64,000 nucleotides of DNA from Melieria omissa (taxonomy: Eukaryota; Arthropoda; Insecta; Diptera; Ulidiidae), in assembly GCA_963971225.1 (NCBI GenBank), contig OZ020267.1, forward strand, positions 106,417,892 through 106,481,891, written 5' to 3'. A program made the translations under genes and the position numbers. The stretch's first letter is position 1. Every line of letters begins with the position of its first letter. Positions 19,154 to 32,373 of this stretch are shown piece by piece. A model generated the notes under the pieces. That model ran no database searches. It was not told where the DNA came from and saw nothing but the letters and a program-made list of their open reading frames with translations.

Positions 19154-20290
19154 GTGTTCTCACACTCTCAAAGCCTCAAAAACTATTTGCACTAAAGCTT
19201 TTAAGCTCCTGTACTCATAGAAAATCTTTTCTTATAATAAAAATTGTAAAAAGTGCCTTTAAAACTGTCAATATCTCACAAATTTACCAAAAACTTTAAC
19301 TTAAACTCAGTGCAGCTCTTCAAAGCTTTCGAAGCTATCTACGTGGAATTTTTTGTCTATAATACAAATTGTAAAAAGCTTCTTTAGTATCTCATAAACT
19401 TTCAATATCTCATAAACTTACCAAAAACTTGAACATAAAATCAATGCAGAACTTTAACGCTTCTCTTAAAGCTTTCAAAACGATTCATACTAAAGCTTTT
19501 AAGCTCCTTTAGCCATAGAATTTTTTTTCCTACAATAAAAATTAAAAAAAAACGCCTTTAAAACTGTCAATACTTACTACCAAACTTACCAAAAACTTTA
19601 ACTTAAAATCAGTCCTATACTCGTAAATTTTTTTTATTACGCAAAAAAGCACCTTAATAGCTTTCGATATATTGCAAACTTACCAAAAGCTTGAATCATA
19701 AATCAATCCAGAACTTTAAAGCTTCTCTCAAAGCTTCCAAAACTATTTAAACTCAAGCTTTTAAGCTTTTTTACTGGTGAAATTATTTTTTTTGTAACAC
19801 AAATTGTAAAAAGCGTCTTTAGTAGCTTTCAATATCTCTCAAGCTTACCAGAAACTTGAACATTAAACCAATGCAGAACTTTAAAGCTTCTCTCAAAGCT
19901 TTCAAAACTATTTACACTTAAGCTTTTAAGGTCATCCACTCGTGAAATTTTTTTATTATGCAAAAAAGTACCTTAATAGCTTTCGATATCTCGCAAACTT
20001 ACTAAAAGCTTGAATCATAAATCAATGCAGAACTTTAAAGCTTCTCTCAAAGCTTCCAAAACTATTTTCACTCAAGCTTTTCAGCTCTGTTACTCGTGGA
20101 ATTTTTTTCTTATAACACAAATTGTGAAAGGCATCTTTATTAGCTTACAACATCTCCCAAGCTTACTAGAAACTTGAACTTAAAATCAATTCAGATCTTT
20201 AAAGCTTCACTCAAAGCTTTCAAAACTAGAACCACTAAAACTTGTAAGCTTCTATATAGCATTTTTTCTTATAATACAAATGGTTAAAAG
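19154..20290. repeat. AAAGCTT-rich diverged tandem repeat (right part)
   Basis: The landmark GCAGAACTTTAAAGCTTCTC and close variants recur near 19,313, 19,445, 19,710, 19,872, 20,026 and 20,190. They are accompanied by TTTACACTCAAGCTTTTAAG, ATTTTTTTTCTTATAACAC and CTTAC(C/T)AGAAACTTGAAC blocks. The period is about 130-165 bp. The copia-type element split this array. Confidence 0.88.
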
Positions 20291-20940
20291 CAAAACATTC
20301 CAACGCTACATTTGACTGCATTAACCTTCCTTTTCGCTACAGTCACACTTCACTACTCTTCTTCTTTTTCTTCCCCTTCTTAGCATTTTCTGATGACAGC
20401 AGTTCTATTTTGTCGCTGCTGTCAATTTGCACAGCAAATGTGAGTGAAATTTCGCGCTGATGATGTGTGCTGTATTTATCATTTTCTGCTTTATTATTTG
20501 CAAAAAAAAAATGCGCTGCAAATTCAAAGCAAAAAGTGCTTGCAAACAGCGAAAAGGGTGAGAAGGGTAAAGGGTAAAATCAGTTAAAGTGACATGCGCG
20601 TGCGTGAATGTGTGCTCACTCAACATACGCCAAAGTGAATGGATGTGTGTGCGTGTTCGAGGAAAAGCAACAAATGCTGCACATCAAATGAAGAGGAAGA
20701 AAAGCGCGAAAGACTATAGCAATGAGGGAAGGTGTAGGTCGGAGAAAAAAGAGACTAAGGATAAAAAAATCTTAAGTGAAATTTATTATTTGATTTTGAT
20801 AGCAAAAATGGAGGAGTTAAAAGCTTAAAAAGCGTACACAGGCGGTGCAAGTGTTGCATGGGATGACAGGGCCCAATAAGTTGGAAAGCGAATAATGGAT
20901 GAAAATGGGCAGAGTTTGGATTTTAATGAAAAGTGGCTTT
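20291..20940. other. non-coding DNA, no gene seen
   Basis: Mixed A-rich and G-rich sequence with short chance frames only. Confidence 0.55.
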
Positions 20941-22540
20941 TCAAAATTTCAATATTTTTATGGTATTTTTTTATTGTGACATATTTATAGATATTTAATT
21001 ATATTTATATTGTATTTGTTAACAAAAAATTTATGTCAGAATACAAACCACTTTGGAAATATTAGTTTTAAAAACTTTTGAACATATTTTCTAGTTTTTT
21101 ATTTTTACCTTTTTTTAAGTATGCTTCAAGTTATTAAATAAGATTTATACCTTGACATATAATTTGATTTTTTACATATTTTTCATATTTTTTATTTTTC
21201 ACTTTTCACTATTTGCTGCAATTTATTAAAATTTATAAAATGTAAACCCTGACATATCGATTTTTAATTAAATAAAACAAATTATGATTTTCTTAAAATA
21301 TAGCAAAACAAAAACTTTATAAAACCTTAAAAAATTTGATTTCCAAATAATTTTCAGTACATTTGCCACTTTTAAATTTTTAACATATTTTTTAAGTGTG
21401 TATTTTATTGAAAATTAATTAATTTAATATATTTAAATGTATACCCTGACATAAAAAATTTTATTTAATAGTTAACAAAAAATTCTGATATTCTAAAAAT
21501 AGAAAAATACAAAAAAAAATCAGAAAACCTTCAGAAATCTAAGTTTCAAATAGTTTTTAATATACACATTTGCCATTTTTTAATTTATTTTTTTTAAGAA
21601 TGTTTCAATTTATTAAGATTTTATTGTAAAAAATGTTTATTTAACATTCTTAAACTCGAATTTTTCAAAAATATAAAAATAAAAAATATTAAAAAAATAG
21701 CTTAAAAAGTGTTAGTTGCATATAATATTCATTATATTGTTACGAAAATGACTTTTTCAAGTTCGTTTTGGATTGTGCTTGAAAATTAAACCACTTCAAT
21801 TACTCAGCGCAAAACGCAGTCAGAAACCAACAATTGCTTTATTTACAAATTTACACTTGTTACTACTTTACACTACTACTATTGCATGTTTCCCCTTTGC
21901 TTGCTCAACACAGCTCGACCCCCTGCGCTGCACACTGCTGCTTTTATACTGGTTTTCTTATCGCGCCGAAGTTTCTTGCACATTCCAGTTGTACTTTCTA
22001 TCACGATCGTTCTAGCACAGCCTTTTACCGCCGCGAACCATCCTTGCCATATCGTAGTTATAGCCAACCGGCCGTACTCCAAAGTGCATGCCTAAAAGTA
22101 TGCTTGGAAAAGTATTCATGCCTAGCACAGCACAGAGTGCCTCATCGTTACAATATTTACTAGTTTTAAATTTTTAATATATTTCTTTAAGTAATCTGCA
22201 ATTTATTAAAATTCATAAAATTAATTCTCTAACATATAAATATTTAATTTAATAAAAAACATTATGATTTTCTAAAATATAAAAATACAAAAAACATCAG
22301 AAAACCCATAGAAATGTTAGTTCCAAATAAGTTTCCATATATTTTCCAGTTTTCAATTTTTTACATTTTTTTTTAAGTTTTCTTTATTTTTTTAAATTTC
22401 CAAATTTAAAGATTTCAAATTTAAACAACTTTTTTTTAATTTTCCTTAATTTATTAAAATTTATAAAATTTCCAAATTTCCAGTTTTTATTTTTATAAAA
22501 TTTTTATATTTATATTTTTGTCCTTTTCTTACCGCAGTAC
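20941..22540. repeat. very AT-rich diverged tandem DNA, interrupted by a solo LTR
   Basis: A CCTGACATA(T/A) landmark recurs near 21,152, 21,248 and 21,446, and similar TATTCTAAAAATATAAAAATAC blocks recur on both sides of the LTR at 21,738. Copies are poorly conserved. No gene. Confidence 0.6.
21738..22152 (-). mobile_element. solo LTR of the ATAT-targeting family, well preserved
   Basis: 415 bp from TGTTACGAAAATG to CTCATCGTTACA on the plus strand, with ATAT on both sides (21,734-21,737 and 22,153-22,156). That is a clean 4-bp target duplication. Transcriptional orientation is minus: TATAAAAG (reverse of CTTTTATA near 21,942), and an AATAAA-like signal further along. It contains GCCTAAAAGTATGC at 22,090-22,103. 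No internal region is present, so it arose by LTR-LTR recombination. Gypsy-type from the 4-bp ATAT duplication; no protein evidence. Confidence 0.92.
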
Positions 22541-24710
22541 ACTTGTGCACTTTCGTTCTATCTGTACCACAACTCTGCTCCCATTATCGTCTTAAGCGCT
22601 TTGCCATTGTTCTCAAGGCCTCATCGTTCAAAATGCGCCGACTTAGCATTCAGCTGCTTCTTCTTATTCTTATATTTTTATTCAATTTTTTCTACCTCCA
22701 TACGCTCCTAACCATATTCCACCCGTCATCACGGCCATCGTCATCATCGTGATCAGCTAAATCGTTCGCAGCCGCGCTTATCGTTCACGTTGGTTTAAGT
22801 AGACAATTTTCAAGATGATTCACTGCCGGCCTTGCCAGCCAACGCACCACAGTTCCATGCCCCCTCTGGCTGCCAACCGCTGCTTGCCGCTTTCTTGCCT
22901 TCAACGCTACTTTCGTCCTTCCGTCCTTCCTTCCTTGCGTGCTTTCGGCAAACGCACTGCACGTCATGTTGCATGCATAATAATATTTAACCTCTTAGCG
23001 CAGACCTTCCGCACTTTTTCGCAAGTAGATTTTCTTATTTCTTACTTTCCTTCACTCGATCTCCTGCGCGTGCCTACATGTCCTTGCATTCAATTTCTAG
23101 CGCAGAAAAATCTATTTTAATTTTATTTCATTTTATTTGCCTGCCAACATTTTTACCTCGCACCCTCTCTTTCACTCCCATTGCGTCCCGCCACATGTCT
23201 GCCGTGCTATTACCACCACAGCAACAACATAAACAACACCAACAACAACAACAAACCCACAACACTGAACTTTGACTACAACGTCAAGGCAAAAAAAAAT
23301 GCAAGTAAAAATTGCGTTCGCTACGTATTTTGCTCTCCAGCTTCGCCACTTATGTGCGTACTTTATTTTTTTTATTTTATTTTTTGTTGGTGTGCTTACC
23401 ACGTCGCACTGCCGCCCGCCAATTCCCATCCATCCGAAATGTATTTATCTGCATTTATGTACTTTTAGTACTTTGTAATGGATTTAGTAGTAAATACGCT
23501 TTGGCAAATGTAATGGCGCTGCTGCTGCATACTTGCAGGCGCACCAGCCTAGCCGCTCCGCCATGGCATATTGTAAATCTCTTCATATTTTTCGCATCAT
23601 GTAATTGATGGAAAAATTACCGCGATTTCAGCGGAATTTAGTGCATACTTTTAGGATTGCTTTGCCGCCGCATTGCCCGCTGCGCCACAATCGCTTCGTC
23701 GGCATTATTACTTCGGTTCGGTTGGGGCGTGCTGCAGCTACAAAAATCACAATTTTTCCACCATTTACGTTCAGTAAATCGAGCATAGTTGAATTATGTG
23801 TGCAATGCGCTGTGCGTAATATTTATTACAAAAGCACACACACACACGCGCACTTGAATACTATTACAACGTATTCGTATAATAGAAAAGCGCGCAAGTG
23901 TACGTGCGACTGGATATGACGCAAAGCTTATGGAATTTCAGCGTTGAGGAATGGCGCACAAGCGACGCGTAAAAACACAAAAGCGCTCGATTTTTGTATT
24001 ATGCCTAAAAATATGCAACAAATAACGTTGGCAATACTAACCGGTTTCTTGTGTTTGCCATATTCATTCATTGTTTGTTTGTTTGGCAAATTTTTAGACA
24101 ATGTAAATGTTTTGCTTCTTTTGTTTTATATCCAATGAAGACATTGAAGCTATTTTTATGGACGTCATAAATGTCTGTATGCTATTTTTATATCTTTGCA
24201 GTGGAGACGATTTTCAGACGATGTTGCTACTGTAAAAATGGACGCTGATTTTTTTTATGTACTTTCATGTTAAGTTTGCGTATTCGGGTAATAAGTTTTT
24301 ATATGCTTATTGCAACGGTCTTTGGGTACAAATATGATTAATTTTTTTTGGCTCGTAACCAGATTGATGGTAATCGATGTACAGTTGTTGAAATCGAATT
24401 TAGTACAACAAAGCGTTTTTTTGCGAATGAGTTTGCAGAACTTGATCATAATTATTTGATGATGACTATGATTATAATAATTTCTTTAATGATGTTGATT
24501 GCTGTACCATAATCGCCAATGTTTCAATGAATCTTACTGAATGGCAAAATTAAGAATAATGGAAACAGCGAGTACAGTTTATTCGTCCGTCCTTTGTCCT
24601 ATTTATTCTATCATTCGTTCACTCCTTCCTCTAAATGAGTAGTTGAACTGATCAACTCGTCAATCAAATGTTTCCTCCTAATAAACTGAATAAGTTTACT
24701 TGAAAACGTT
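22541..24710. other. non-coding DNA, no confident gene
   Basis: A 39-codon frame at 22,633-22,752 (MRRLSIQLLLLILIFLFNF and a Ser-rich end) has an AAAATG context and a hydrophobic start, but nothing supports it as a gene. Single copies of the GCATACTTTTAGG-type motif lie at 23,643-23,656 and, with one change, at 24,003-24,016. A CAA-rich run is at 23,217-23,260. Confidence 0.5.
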
Positions 24711-25620
24711 TAGTCTAGTCTAGTCTCAGTGTAGTCTCAGTGTAGTCTCAGTGTTGTCTCAGTGTAGTCTCAGTGTAGTCTCAGTGTAGTCTCAGTCTAG
24801 TCTTAGTCTAGTCTCAGTCTATTCTCAGTCTAGTCTAGTCTAGTCTAGTCTAGTCTAGACTAGACTGAGACTACACTGAGACTACACTGAGACTACACTG
24901 TCTAGTCTAGTCTAGTCTAGACTAGACTAGATTAGACTAGACTAGACTAGACTAGACTAGACTAGACTAGACTAGACTAGACTAGACTAGACTAGACTAG
25001 ACTAGACTAGACTAGACTAGACTAGACTAGACTAGACTAGACTAGACTAGACTAGACTAGACTAGACTAGACTAGACTAGACTAGACTAGACTAGACTAG
25101 ACTAGACTAGACTAGACTAGACTAGACTAGACTAGACTAGACTAGACTAGACTAGACTAGACTAGACTAGACTAGACTAGACTAGACTAGACTAGACTAG
25201 ACTAGACTAGACTAGACTAGACTAGACTAGACTAGACTAGACTAGACTAGACTAGACTAGACTAGACTAGACTAGACTAGACTAGACTAGACTAGACTAG
25301 ACTAGACTAGACTAGACTAGACTAGACTAGACTAGACTAGACTAGACTAGACTAGACTAGACTAGACTAGACTAGACTAGACTAGACTAGACTAGACTAG
25401 ACTAGACTAGACTAGACTAGACTAGACTAGACTAGACTAGACTAGACTAGACTAGACTCAATGTAGTCCAGCGTCAGTTAAATCTCAGATTAATCTCAGT
25501 CTAGTCTCAATCAAGTTTGAATCTATTCTAGTCAAATTTCACTCTAGTTTTAGTCTAGTCTCAGACTAGTCTCACTCTAGCATCAGTCGAGTCTCAGTCT
25601 TGTCTAGTTTTGATTTAAGT
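24711..25620. repeat. ACTAG pentamer satellite with strand-switch palindromes
   Basis: From about 24,711 to 24,838 the units are irregular (TAGTCTCAGTG and TAGTC). At about 24,860 and again near 24,920 the unit orientation flips, making palindromes around TAGTCTAGACTAG. From about 24,925 to 25,456 the array is almost perfect (ACTAG)n, about 106 units. Decayed units (CTCAGTCTAGTCTCA) run on to about 25,620. Confidence 0.95.
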
Positions 25621-28049
25621 TAGTTAGCTAGTTTTCTAAAAAGTCTTTGACCATACTTGACCCAATCCTTTGATCCTCTATATCCTTTTTGATACCCTTT
25701 GCTTACTATTCAATTTCACCTTTCATCTACGACACTCAAAAGTATGCAATGTTTTTGCTACAAAACCAAGCAATAAGCAAAGTTGTAAATCTTTAAGCGT
25801 AAACGATGAGCCAACAAAAAATGTCTAAGAGAACGAAAGAACGAAATGTGTTTTCCATAACTGATTGATGTTTGACAGCAGCATTGCTTCCATGCCATTA
25901 CATTTCCGTTGACTACCTGTGCACATCAGAGACACACACACACACACACACAGAAAGATGCTGGCAAGCATTTAGCATTACCTTTGCGCCTGTACATATG
26001 CAGCATTTAACTGCAAATGTTGTTTACCGCGCACTTATGGCAGCTGCGCTGATTTCCCCCCTTTTCTTGTTGTTGCTATTTTTTATTGCTTCACTGTTGT
26101 ACGTGCACTGACACTGCACGAGACTGACTGTCATTTTGACAGAGCGACATTGATTTCTGCCAATTGAATTACAATAAATAAGTGGAAGCAGCAACAGACG
26201 CCGCCATGCTGCAGTGTTGCCACTTGGAATCGAACAAAAAAAAGTGTAATAGATAAATCGCAAATTTTAGCATGAAATTTGATTTGCGTGATTTATGCGA
26301 CAGTGCAGCAAAGTGTTGGCGATAAATATGCGAAATTGGGAATTGTAAATGTGTACGTGTGTGGGTGTGTGTGAGAAAAGAGAAATGGCAATGAGTTTTT
26401 GTGTGTGTGTGACTTTTAGAGCACAAACTAAGTGCTGCAAAAACAAATCGCAATTGTTTGCTAATCTCAAAGTTGTGTACAACTTTTTGTTTGTCTGTCT
26501 TTTACTAAACGGCATTTACTGCCACCGCAACTGTGCCCCTTTGCTTCAATGCTGACCCTCCCTCTTCGTCTCTTCCCTCGAGCAGCTCCACATAAATGCG
26601 TTCTGACCTCTAAGCCATAGAAATAAAATTTAAATTTCCCCCAACTTTCTGCAGTATTTAAGCAAACATTGTTGTTCTTTTGGTTGTTGTTGTCTGTTTT
26701 ATTGTTTTTGTTGTTTTTATTGTTGGTTTTCATTTGTATTGTCGCCGTGTTTGGCCCCTAATGGAGTCGACTATAAAATCTGCCAACATTTTAATACCAT
26801 TGCTGAGTGTACCTTTTCAGCAGCAACAACCTTTCCAACAACAGCAACAATGACAACAACAATGTCGACAGCAGCAACAGCACAAAGCCAGTGCCGTTGC
26901 GCACATTCGCCCTTCTTTCATGGCAGACAGAACAACAGACAGGAACAAATCTGCTGTTTCAACATCTTGCAGGTTAATCCTTTGCAATATTGAATGTTGC
27001 CGGTGCGCACGTTGTAAGGCAACAAAGCAACAACAACAACAATAACACGCACAAGAGTAATCCCCAAGAATTAGTTGCATTTGGCACAACATCTTCCAAA
27101 TGAAAAGTTTCAACCCAACTCATTCCACTGCAACACACCGTTGCGGGCAAAAGTGTACGCAGTGGGTTCACAAAAGTGAGGTTAGAGTGTAAGAGAGCAG
27201 CCACGACAGCATAAACATTGAATTTTGGAATTTATGTCTGCAGAATAATTAAAACAAAAAAAGCCAAAAAGTCTTTTCAAACATGCATCAGTCGTTGCTA
27301 TGGTTCGAGCTTATGTTGACTTAATCAAAACTTTGAGAATCCTTAATTTGTTTGAATTTTCATTTAATTTAATTGTGATTTCTTTTCCTGTATTACTTAA
27401 GCCATGGCTTAAGCTAAGAGCTGCATGTGTGGCTGTGGCTCAAGTTTACAATAACCATAAGTAAATTGCATAATTCACACAAACACACACGCACACACAC
27501 ACACACTGACACGTCTCCAGGCGCTGCTGGTCTGCTGCTGCATTTACTTTAAGCCCTTAACCCTTGTATGCCCAGAGCGCAGCATTTCACACCCAAACAG
27601 TGCAGCAGCAGCAGACACTTCCAAAAGAAGACCAAAAAACAAATATTTTCAAAGACAATCACCACCAGCCAGTGTTGCCACACTCGGCACAATTTCACAT
27701 CACATGGCACCCTGTTGCGTTGCGAGCCAACCCTGTCGACCACTTCAACTAACCGTTTGTTATTTTTCTATGGCCAAAGCATTTATGAAATTTTTGTTGT
27801 TTTAGTTGTTATTGTTGTTGGATTTACCATCATAGCAGAGCGTGTACGCCACTAAATCCCAACAGTCGGCTCTATTGTTTTATTTCAATTAATTGTCTAT
27901 CTTTTGCGGCTTTTGTGCAACTCCCACACGCACAGCGTTTCACGTTCATTGTGTACTTTGATTAAAAAAAAACATGGTAGAATTAATTTTTTTGGACTTT
28001 TAATTGAATATCAACACACGCAACACACAGCGATGACAGTGACGTGGAC
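25621..28049. other. non-coding DNA with microsatellites, no gene
   Basis: Contains an (AC)n run at 25,932-25,952, GT-rich DNA at 26,350-26,410, CAA/CAG-rich DNA at 26,815-26,885 and 27,020-27,045, and an AC run at 27,482-27,506. Apparent frames are low complexity (poly-Cys or poly-Thr) and overlap on both strands. Confidence 0.55.
25932..25952. repeat. (AC)n microsatellite
   Basis: About ten AC units. Confidence 0.95.
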
Positions 28050-29130
28050 GAAGTTTTGAGTTGAACAAAGATGCTGTGATGCTGTGCTGTTTAGTCAGCC
28101 TAAAAGTATGCCATGAAAAGTGAGTCTTGCAGTTAGTTTAGTTGACTGTTGTGAGACTCTTAAATTCGTTCATGAGCGCAACATTGCTGCTTCGAGTTGA
28201 ACAAAGGTGCTGTGATGTGCTGTTTAGTCAGCCTAAAAGTATGCTTTGGAAAATGAGTCTTACAGTTAGTTTAGTTAACTTCAGTGAGACTCTTAAATTC
28301 ATTTATGAGCGCAACATTGCTGCTTTGAGTTGAACAAAGGTGCTGTGATGTGCTGTTTAGTCAGCCTAAAAGTATGCTTTGAAAAATGAGTCTTGCAGTT
28401 AGTTTAGTTAACTGTTGTGAGACTCTTAAATTCATTCATGAGGGCAACATTGCTGCTTCGAGTTGAACAAAGGTGATGTGATGTGCTGTTTAGTCAGCCT
28501 AACAGTATGCTATGGAAAATGGGTCTTACAGTTAGTTTAGTTAACTGTTGTGAGAGTCTTGAATTCATTTATGAGCCCAACATTGCTGCTTCGAGTTGAA
28601 CAAAAGTGCTGTGATGTGCTGTTTAGTAAGCCTAAAAGTATGCTTTGGAAAATGAGTCTTACAGTTAGTTTAGCTAACTGTTGTAAGACTCTTGAATTCA
28701 TTTATGAGCGCAACATTGCTGCTTCGAGTTGAACAAAGGTGCTGTGATGTGCTGTTTAGTCAGCCTAAAAGTATGTCATGGAAAATGAGTCTTATAGTAA
28801 GTTTAGTTAACTGTTGTGAGACTCTTGGATTCATTTATGAGCGCAACATTGCTGCTTCGAGTTGAACAAAGGTGCTGTGATGTGCTGTTTAGTCAGCCTT
28901 AAAGTATGCTTTGGAAAATGAGTCTTACAGTTAGTTTAGTTAACTGTTGTAAGACTCTTGAATTCATTTATGAGCGCAACATTGCTGCTTCGAGTTGAAC
29001 AAAGGTGCTGTGATGTGCTGTTTAGTCAGCCTAAAAGTATGCTTTGGAAAATGAGTCTTACAGTTAGTTTAGTTAACTGTTGTGAGACTCTTGAATTCAT
29101 TTATGAGCGCAACATTGCTGCTTCACATTG
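28050..29130. repeat. 133-bp tandem array, eight units, each with a GCCTAAAAGTATGC-type site
   Basis: The core starts at 28,098, 28,231, 28,364, 28,497, 28,630, 28,763, 28,896 and 29,029: eight copies at exactly 133-bp spacing. Five cores are perfect GCCTAAAAGTATGC; those at 28,497, 28,763 and 28,896 have one change. Each unit also has GAGTTGAACAAAGGTGCTGT, GATGTGCTGTTTAGTCA, AAAATGAGTCTTACAGTTAG and TGAGCGCAACATTGCTGCTT. Units differ by few substitutions and no internal indels after the first. A short frame is open in some units but carries no conserved start and looks like a by-product. The core is shared with the solo LTRs. Confidence 0.95.
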
Positions 29131-32100
29131 TGTCTTTACTTAAATAGTTCAACGTTTTAAGACAACATTTGTATTTTTATATATTTTTTAATTTTCTCAT
29201 ATCTAACTAATATGAAATTCAAAAAGCTCAGTAAAATCATTCAAAATAAAAAATTTTAACGGTTTTAAAAAAATTATTTTTCCAATCAATTTATATGTTT
29301 CTTCTTAAAATTTTTCTAAATCAACTAACTCAGCTATTTCTAACTTCATAAAACATAAAAAAAGTTCAAAATTCAAATATAAATTTTTGATTTTCAAACC
29401 CCCCCCAAAAAAGTTACACTGCACCTGTCACTGCATCACATTTGAGCTTTCTGTTTGTTAACTTCCGAGTATTTTGCGTTATTCAGCAAACTCAAACACA
29501 CACACACACACAAACCACATTCTAGTCGGTTTTGTTTGTTCGCTTGCGCATATTTTCCAAACACATTCAATATTTACATTTCTGATAGCCGCATATTGTT
29601 TGCATATTTTTAAGGGCCATTTTAATTTAACACATTTTGCAGTTTTGAGAATTTTTGGGAAAATTTTGGGAATAGGCTGCAACTATTTTGAGAGTTTTCT
29701 TAGAATTTTAAAATATTTGATGTACTAAACAGAAATCTTTTGGAATGTTTTAATTTAACACAAAAAGTTTTAAATTTTTTTTTTTTTATTTAAGTTTTTT
29801 TTGGCGAAACTGATTTATTTTGCTTAAAATATTTAGTCTAATTTGACTTCAAATACAGTGATTTCCACGGTCTATAAGCATTTCTAATGAGTGTTTTGGA
29901 TCATCGGACTGGATGTCCTTCAGGATGTTGGTACAAACCTTTAGAATGATTTCTACATTAATGTTTTCCTTTCATTGGGATATAAATTTTTCCGAAAAGG
30001 TGAAAGTTCAAATTAACATAAATGAGATTTTTAGTTGAAAAATCAATGCTTTCCTTTCATTGGAAAATATATATTTTTCGGAAAAGATGAAGGTTCAAAA
30101 AGTACGCGCAGTGCTTGTTGTTCAAATGCAATTTTTAGTTAAAAAATCAGTCGATCAGTGCCGATCAATGAAATGTGCACACACTTTTCGATAGCCAAAT
30201 GTTTAGTGAAAATTCCATCAATTCATGTTATTGAAATGTTTTAATTCAACTTCAAGAAATTTATTAAAGACAATAGAAGCCAAAAATAGGATAACAAATA
30301 AAGCAAATGAGTCATAATATTTCCATTCGAATTGCCATCACTTTCAGAGTGCCTTCTTTACTACACAAAGAGACGCATTCATTTTTGTATTGAGCCGAAA
30401 ACCCCTAACACAATGGATTTGAAATTTGGAACACAAAATGAGAACAAGTTGAACTCATACAAAAAAATTATTTTTAATTTTGTTGATGGCCTAAAACTTT
30501 CATAAAATTAAAACCATTAAAACCAGTTATATTTTAAGACTAAATACAATATTTGCATATGCGAGCGCCTAAAATGCTGCCAAGAAATTTTACTACTACG
30601 TGATATGAGTAAATTTATGGTTGATTTTTAGGCGTCAAAATAAATTGTGCCAAATTTGTGCAGTTAGAAGTTATCATCAGTCATCAGTGCGCCTAAAAGT
30701 AGGCTATAATTCCAATTGTATTTTTTTGTATTTTTCCTCTTTTATTTGCATAGTCATCTGCCAACTGTAATTCCAAGCTAGTTAATATAATAAATTGCCA
30801 GAAGACACTCTGCTGGTTGTCATAGATGAGGCAAATTTAATTTATTACTGCAGGTTATATTCAAGAAAAATCATAAATTCAATTTAGTGGCAACGTTGGC
30901 ACTCCAAATATATATTCGTTCTTAACTTATGAATGTGCTGTCCAGATAAACTATAATAATTTGAACATTTAGACCGCAGAGCCATTAAACATTTCTTCGA
31001 TCGAAAGAATGATTTCGTCTACAGTAAAAGTCGTTCGACTTGTGCATAACTTTAGACTCCACAACAACAAGAATCACTTGCAATGTTAATTTGTCATTTG
31101 CAGCGGCATTAAATGTGTCATTTGTGCTATTATGCCGCATAAATGATTACAGCTTAAGATGGCCGCTGCCCACTTTTCTAGGCGCCTACTTAGGCGCACA
31201 TGGGGCCCATGCTTTGCGACACATGCGCCCGGCCGGTGAGCCAAACATGCAATAACGCACCGAAGCAGTGACAAAATAAGAAAACCTACAACAACAAATT
31301 GGCACACAACTAGCACAGCGTGTGCCCAGTGAAAATCTGGCAGCACTGATAGTGCAAATTGCACTGAAGGCAACGGCCCGTGACGCTACAATGGATCGTG
31401 TGGCAAATATGACCAGCGACAATGCTACTAAAACTACAACAACAACAACAAGTTGCAATAGTTATAACGATAATGGATGCAGTGGCCGCAGACTACATGT
31501 TGCAAGCAACAACAACACCAAGAAGCGAATGCAGCAATTCGCCCATAAATGATATTAGAGGCGACTATGCGCCAGTCTTTGACACTTTTTCATACATACT
31601 CGCACATATAAAAATGACATATGTGTGCTGTGTATATACATATGTGTGTGTATGTGTTGCTATGATTTTTTTTTTATTTTTTAGTGAAAATCTACTTGGG
31701 GCCAGTACATTCGCCATTCCTCTGCTGGCTTGTTTGACTTTCAACTGCGTATGTGTGTGTGTGTGTGTTTGTAAATGTGCGTTTGTCCTTGTCTGCATTT
31801 GGTAATTTGTTGCAGCTGCTGTTGCAATTTTGCTGCTGCGGTGCAATTTTCTACTATGTTTTTTTTTCCTGCCACCTATTCCCGCTCCGCCTTCGTCGCT
31901 TTTAATCAATAGACGACACTATCGTCGGTTGCCTGCCTTCCCCCAATTCCACACTTCAACGCACTCCTTGCCTGGACTTGGTGGCGCATTCTAATTTTTT
32001 GTTGTTGCCTTCACTGTCGGCTGGACGCCATCGCAGACGCCGTAATGGTTTTTGAGGTTATGTTGAATAACGCCAACACATGACGCACATGACGCCTGCA

Positions 32101-32368
32101 GGTAATCGCTTTCAATGGCTGTCAATGGGCGATTTACGAGTGGTTAGATACATTCATGGTTTTTGTTGGTTTAACTTTTCTTTATTTTTTAACATTTTTT
32201 TGTATAGAAAATTTGTGCAGAATTTTATTTGGTGAGAGAAATTTAAAGTGAAGAATGAAGATATAAAAATATCTGGGACAGCACTAAGATCAAATCAACT
32301 CAGCTCAGATTGAATTAATTTGAATGAAGATGAGTCAAGTTAACTCACATAACCAGATGAGATTGGAT
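29131..32368. other. non-coding DNA, no confident gene
   Basis: AT-rich with an AC run at 29,496-29,512, a diverged duplication of about 90 bp at 29,950-30,170 (CCTTTCATTGG, ATTTTTC(C/G)GAAAAG, TGAA(A/G)GTTCAAA twice), a palindromic GCCTAAAAGTAGGC at 30,691-30,704 and a TG run at 31,752-31,768. Frames at 31,040-31,900 overlap on both strands and have no recognisable domain. Confidence 0.5.
31752..31768. repeat. (TG)n microsatellite
   Basis: About eight TG units. Confidence 0.93.
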
Positions 32369-32373
32369 CACAT

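Noticed and set aside
22633..22752. 39-codon small ORF with a signal-peptide-like start
   Set aside because: Length and composition can arise by chance in T-rich DNA; no conserved partner exon, signal or neighbour supports it.
24711..25620. CRISPR-like array
   Set aside because: Continuous short satellite without spacers, in a eukaryotic genome.
28142..29143. Repeated 60-63-codon frames in the 133-bp array
   Set aside because: 133 is not a multiple of three, so frames shift from unit to unit; the frames are by-products of the tandem repeat.
31040..31909. Overlapping frames on both strands
   Set aside because: Driven by CA/TG and CAA microsatellites, with no domain and no splice logic.
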